Source of the DNA: Lentimicrobium sp.
GTDB lineage: Bacteria; Bacteroidota; Bacteroidia; Bacteroidales; Lentimicrobiaceae
Direction of reading: 5' to 3'
DNA: 7,252 bases
Assembly (NCBI GenBank): GCA_013336205.1
Contig: JAAXUD010000131.1
Location: 1-7,252 of the forward strand
Below, piece by piece: positions 6,057 to 7,252 of the stretch. Within the stretch, counting starts at the first letter, position 1. Each line of letters begins with the position of its first letter. Under the pieces are notes generated by a model, which made no database searches, was not told where the DNA came from, and saw only the letters and a program-made list of their open reading frames with translations. The position numbers and the translations under genes are program-made.

Positions 6057-6084
6057 TTTCAGGCCTGTTTTCACAGGCATGAAA
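6057..6084. repeat. Second inverted repeat, possible terminator
   Basis: GCCTGT (6063-6068) pairs with ACAGGC (6073-6078) around the tetraloop TTTC. Beyond one G/A mismatch, TTTCA (6057-6061) pairs with TGAAA (6080-6084), giving 11 pairs. On the plus strand it is followed by TATATTTAATT, a weak T-rich tail, so it may terminate transcription from the FAHD1-like gene. On the minus strand no T run follows. Confidence 0.6.
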
Positions 6085-6123
6085 TATATTTAATTGCCAA
6101 TTCACTTCACAGGACTAACTATT

Positions 6124-6148
6124 AAAAGACAAAGGCTGCATAAAAGCC
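6124..6148 (-). terminator. Weak candidate terminator of the peptidase gene
   Basis: Reading the minus strand, GGCT (6148-6145) pairs with AGCC (6137-6134) around a 7-nt loop and is followed by TTTGTCTTTT (6133-6124). It starts about 29 nt after the peptidase stop codon. The stem is only 4 bp, so the call is tentative. Confidence 0.3.
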
Positions 6149-6176
6149 ATGCCAATCCATTGCGTTTGACTGCCCT

Positions 6177-7252
6177 TTATATCTTCCCTGCTGCCTTCAA
6201 TTCAGTTTCCAGTTGTCCGACAAGTTCGTCCAGTCTTTGCACTACTGCCAATGTTGGTTCTTCACTTGTCATATCAACCCCTGCTTTTCTGAGTTGCTCC
6301 ACCGGATAGTCATTGCCCCCTGATTTTAACAGCGTCAGGTAATTGTCCAACGCAAGTTCCCGCTCTGCCGCAGAACCTGTTTTCAGTAATTTGTGAATTC
6401 TGGCGGCAGCTGCATAGCTTGTGGCATATTGATAAACATAAAATGGCCTTTCATAAAAATGCATAATCTGAGTCCATGCATTCTCTCTCAGGGAATTCGG
6501 TGCCAATGCTGAACCATTGTAAACGTCGTTCAGATCGGCCATTATCTTGTTTAAAACAGTTGCATTTACTGGTTGACCATTCTCAACCAACCGATGTACC
6601 TGGAGTTCGAAATCTGCAAACTGGCTTTGACGATAAAACGAACCGGTGAGGTTGACGATTGCCTGGTTTAACAGGGCTATCCGTTCATTGTGATCGGTCG
6701 TATTTTGAAGCATGTAATCCAGCAACAATTCCTCATTAAAGTTTGATGCAACTTCAGCCACAAAAGTCGTATAGTCATTGGTATTATAGGGTTGGTTAGC
6801 AGATGAGAAAACTGAATGCATAGAATGTCCCAGCTCATGGGCAAAGGTTGAAACATAATCCAGGGTTTGGTCATAGTTGAGCAGGATATAAGGGTGAACG
6901 CCATAGACACTCATGGAATAGGCGCCTGTCTCCTTAGAGGCTCCTTCATAAACATCAACCCAGCCTCCTTTCAGTGCTTTCTCAAGTTCTGAATTGTATT
7001 CTGAACCCAATGGTTTGAGAGCTTCCCTGATGAGTGCCACGGCTTCTTCGTAGCTGTAGGTTTTCGTATATTCTCCAAGCGAGACCGAGCCATCCCAGGA
7101 ATTGTAATCCGGAAACCCAAGCACCTGCTTACGCAGACTAATATACCGGCGAAGTGGTTCTGTATTGTTTTTTGCGGTATTGATCAGATTTTCATAAACA
7201 GATAGCGGGATATTGTTGCTGTTCAGTGAGGCATGAAGTGAATTATCAAATT
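6177..7252 (-). CDS. pepF: Oligoendopeptidase F, M3B family (5' part outside window)
   Basis: Zinc metallopeptidase that cleaves short peptides. The visible part is the C-terminal 357 residues; the frame stays open past the internal GTG at 7124 to the window edge (FDNSLHASLNSNN), so that GTG is not the start. The zinc motif HELGH is at 6839-6825, and the third ligand Glu is in FVAEVASNFNE, 24 residues after the second His, the M3 spacing. Upstream, GAYSMSVYGVHPYILLNY matches the conserved strand before the active site. PFYVYQYATSYAAAARI carries the Tyr-rich substrate-binding segment typical of PepF. The C terminus ends in a helical stretch closing with AAGKI. Full family members have roughly 600-700 residues, so about 250-350 lie outside. 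Whether there is a signal peptide cannot be seen. It converges on the FAHD1-like gene across a 323-bp spacer. Confidence 0.94.
   Translation of the reverse strand, partial: FDNSLHASLNSNNIPLSVYENLINTAKNNTEPLRRYISLRKQVLGFPDYNSWDGSVSLGEYTKTYSYEEAVALIREALKPLGSEYNSELEKALKGGWVDVYEGASKETGAYSMSVYGVHPYILLNYDQTLDYVSTFAHELGHSMHSVFSSANQPYNTNDYTTFVAEVASNFNEELLLDYMLQNTTDHNERIALLNQAIVNLTGSFYRQSQFADFELQVHRLVENGQPVNATVLNKIMADLNDVYNGSALAPNSLRENAWTQIMHFYERPFYVYQYATSYAAAARIHKLLKTGSAAERELALDNYLTLLKSGGNDYPVEQLRKAGVDMTSEEPTLAVVQRLDELVGQLETELKAAGKI

Larger units (their letters stand above)
5854..6176. other. Convergent intergenic spacer with inverted repeats
   Basis: This 323-bp region separates the 3' ends of the FAHD1-like gene (plus) and the peptidase gene (minus). 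It holds a strong imperfect inverted repeat at 5977-6022, a second at 6057-6084 and a weak terminator-like hairpin at 6134-6148. The short open frames crossing it have no family features and partly lie antisense to the flanking genes. I see nothing supportable in 5854-5976. Confidence 0.6.

Noticed and set aside
6094..6309. 71-codon plus-strand open frame
   Set aside because: It is mostly antisense to the peptidase C terminus, with low-complexity Ser-rich sequence.
7122..7124. GTG as the start of the peptidase gene
   Set aside because: The same frame continues upstream with peptidase-like sequence to the window edge, and the resulting protein would be about half the family length.

Overview
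The window reads as ordinary chromosomal sequence of a Bacteroidota bacterium, most likely Bacteroidales or a relative. The proteins resemble that phylum. None of the four complete genes has a Shine-Dalgarno sequence before its start. One exact match to the Bacteroidota -7 promoter motif TAnnTTTG lies in front of the leftmost gene. This placement is an inference from sequence alone. I saw no mobile element, CRISPR array, tRNA or rRNA.

Layout, left to right. Positions 1-546 (minus) hold an RluE-type 23S rRNA pseudouridine synthase, cut by the window edge a few residues before its end. A 161-bp divergent spacer follows. Positions 708-2672 (plus) encode a 654-residue membrane protein that fuses a GT2 glycosyltransferase to a large polyprenyl-phosphate phosphoglycosyltransferase (WbaP/WcaJ type) whose catalytic core appears to be missing. 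Positions 2774-4090 (plus) encode a 2-oxo acid dehydrogenase E2 (dihydrolipoamide acyltransferase), followed by a convincing intrinsic terminator at 4113-4149. Positions 4160-4981 (plus) encode a DnaQ-like 3'-5' exonuclease with an ExoX-like C-terminal domain. A 260-bp spacer with two short tandem repeats leads to 5242-5853 (plus), a compact FAHD1-like hydrolase/decarboxylase. A 323-bp convergent spacer with two inverted repeats follows. Positions 6177-7252 (minus) hold the C-terminal part of an M3B oligoendopeptidase F.

The genes do not form an obvious single pathway. E2 and the FAHD1-like enzyme both act on 2-oxo acid chemistry, but they are separated by a terminator, the exonuclease gene and 260 bp of spacer, so co-regulation is not implied. 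The E2 has no E1 or E3 gene beside it here.

The most unusual item is the GT2-phosphoglycosyltransferase fusion. It keeps the membrane bundle, the Rossmann-like domain, the re-entrant anchor with its Ser-Pro break and the C-terminal tail of the transferase domain. About 60 residues that should carry the catalytic Asp-Glu are absent, while the frame stays open. The rest of the window looks like housekeeping genes with modest intergenic repeats.
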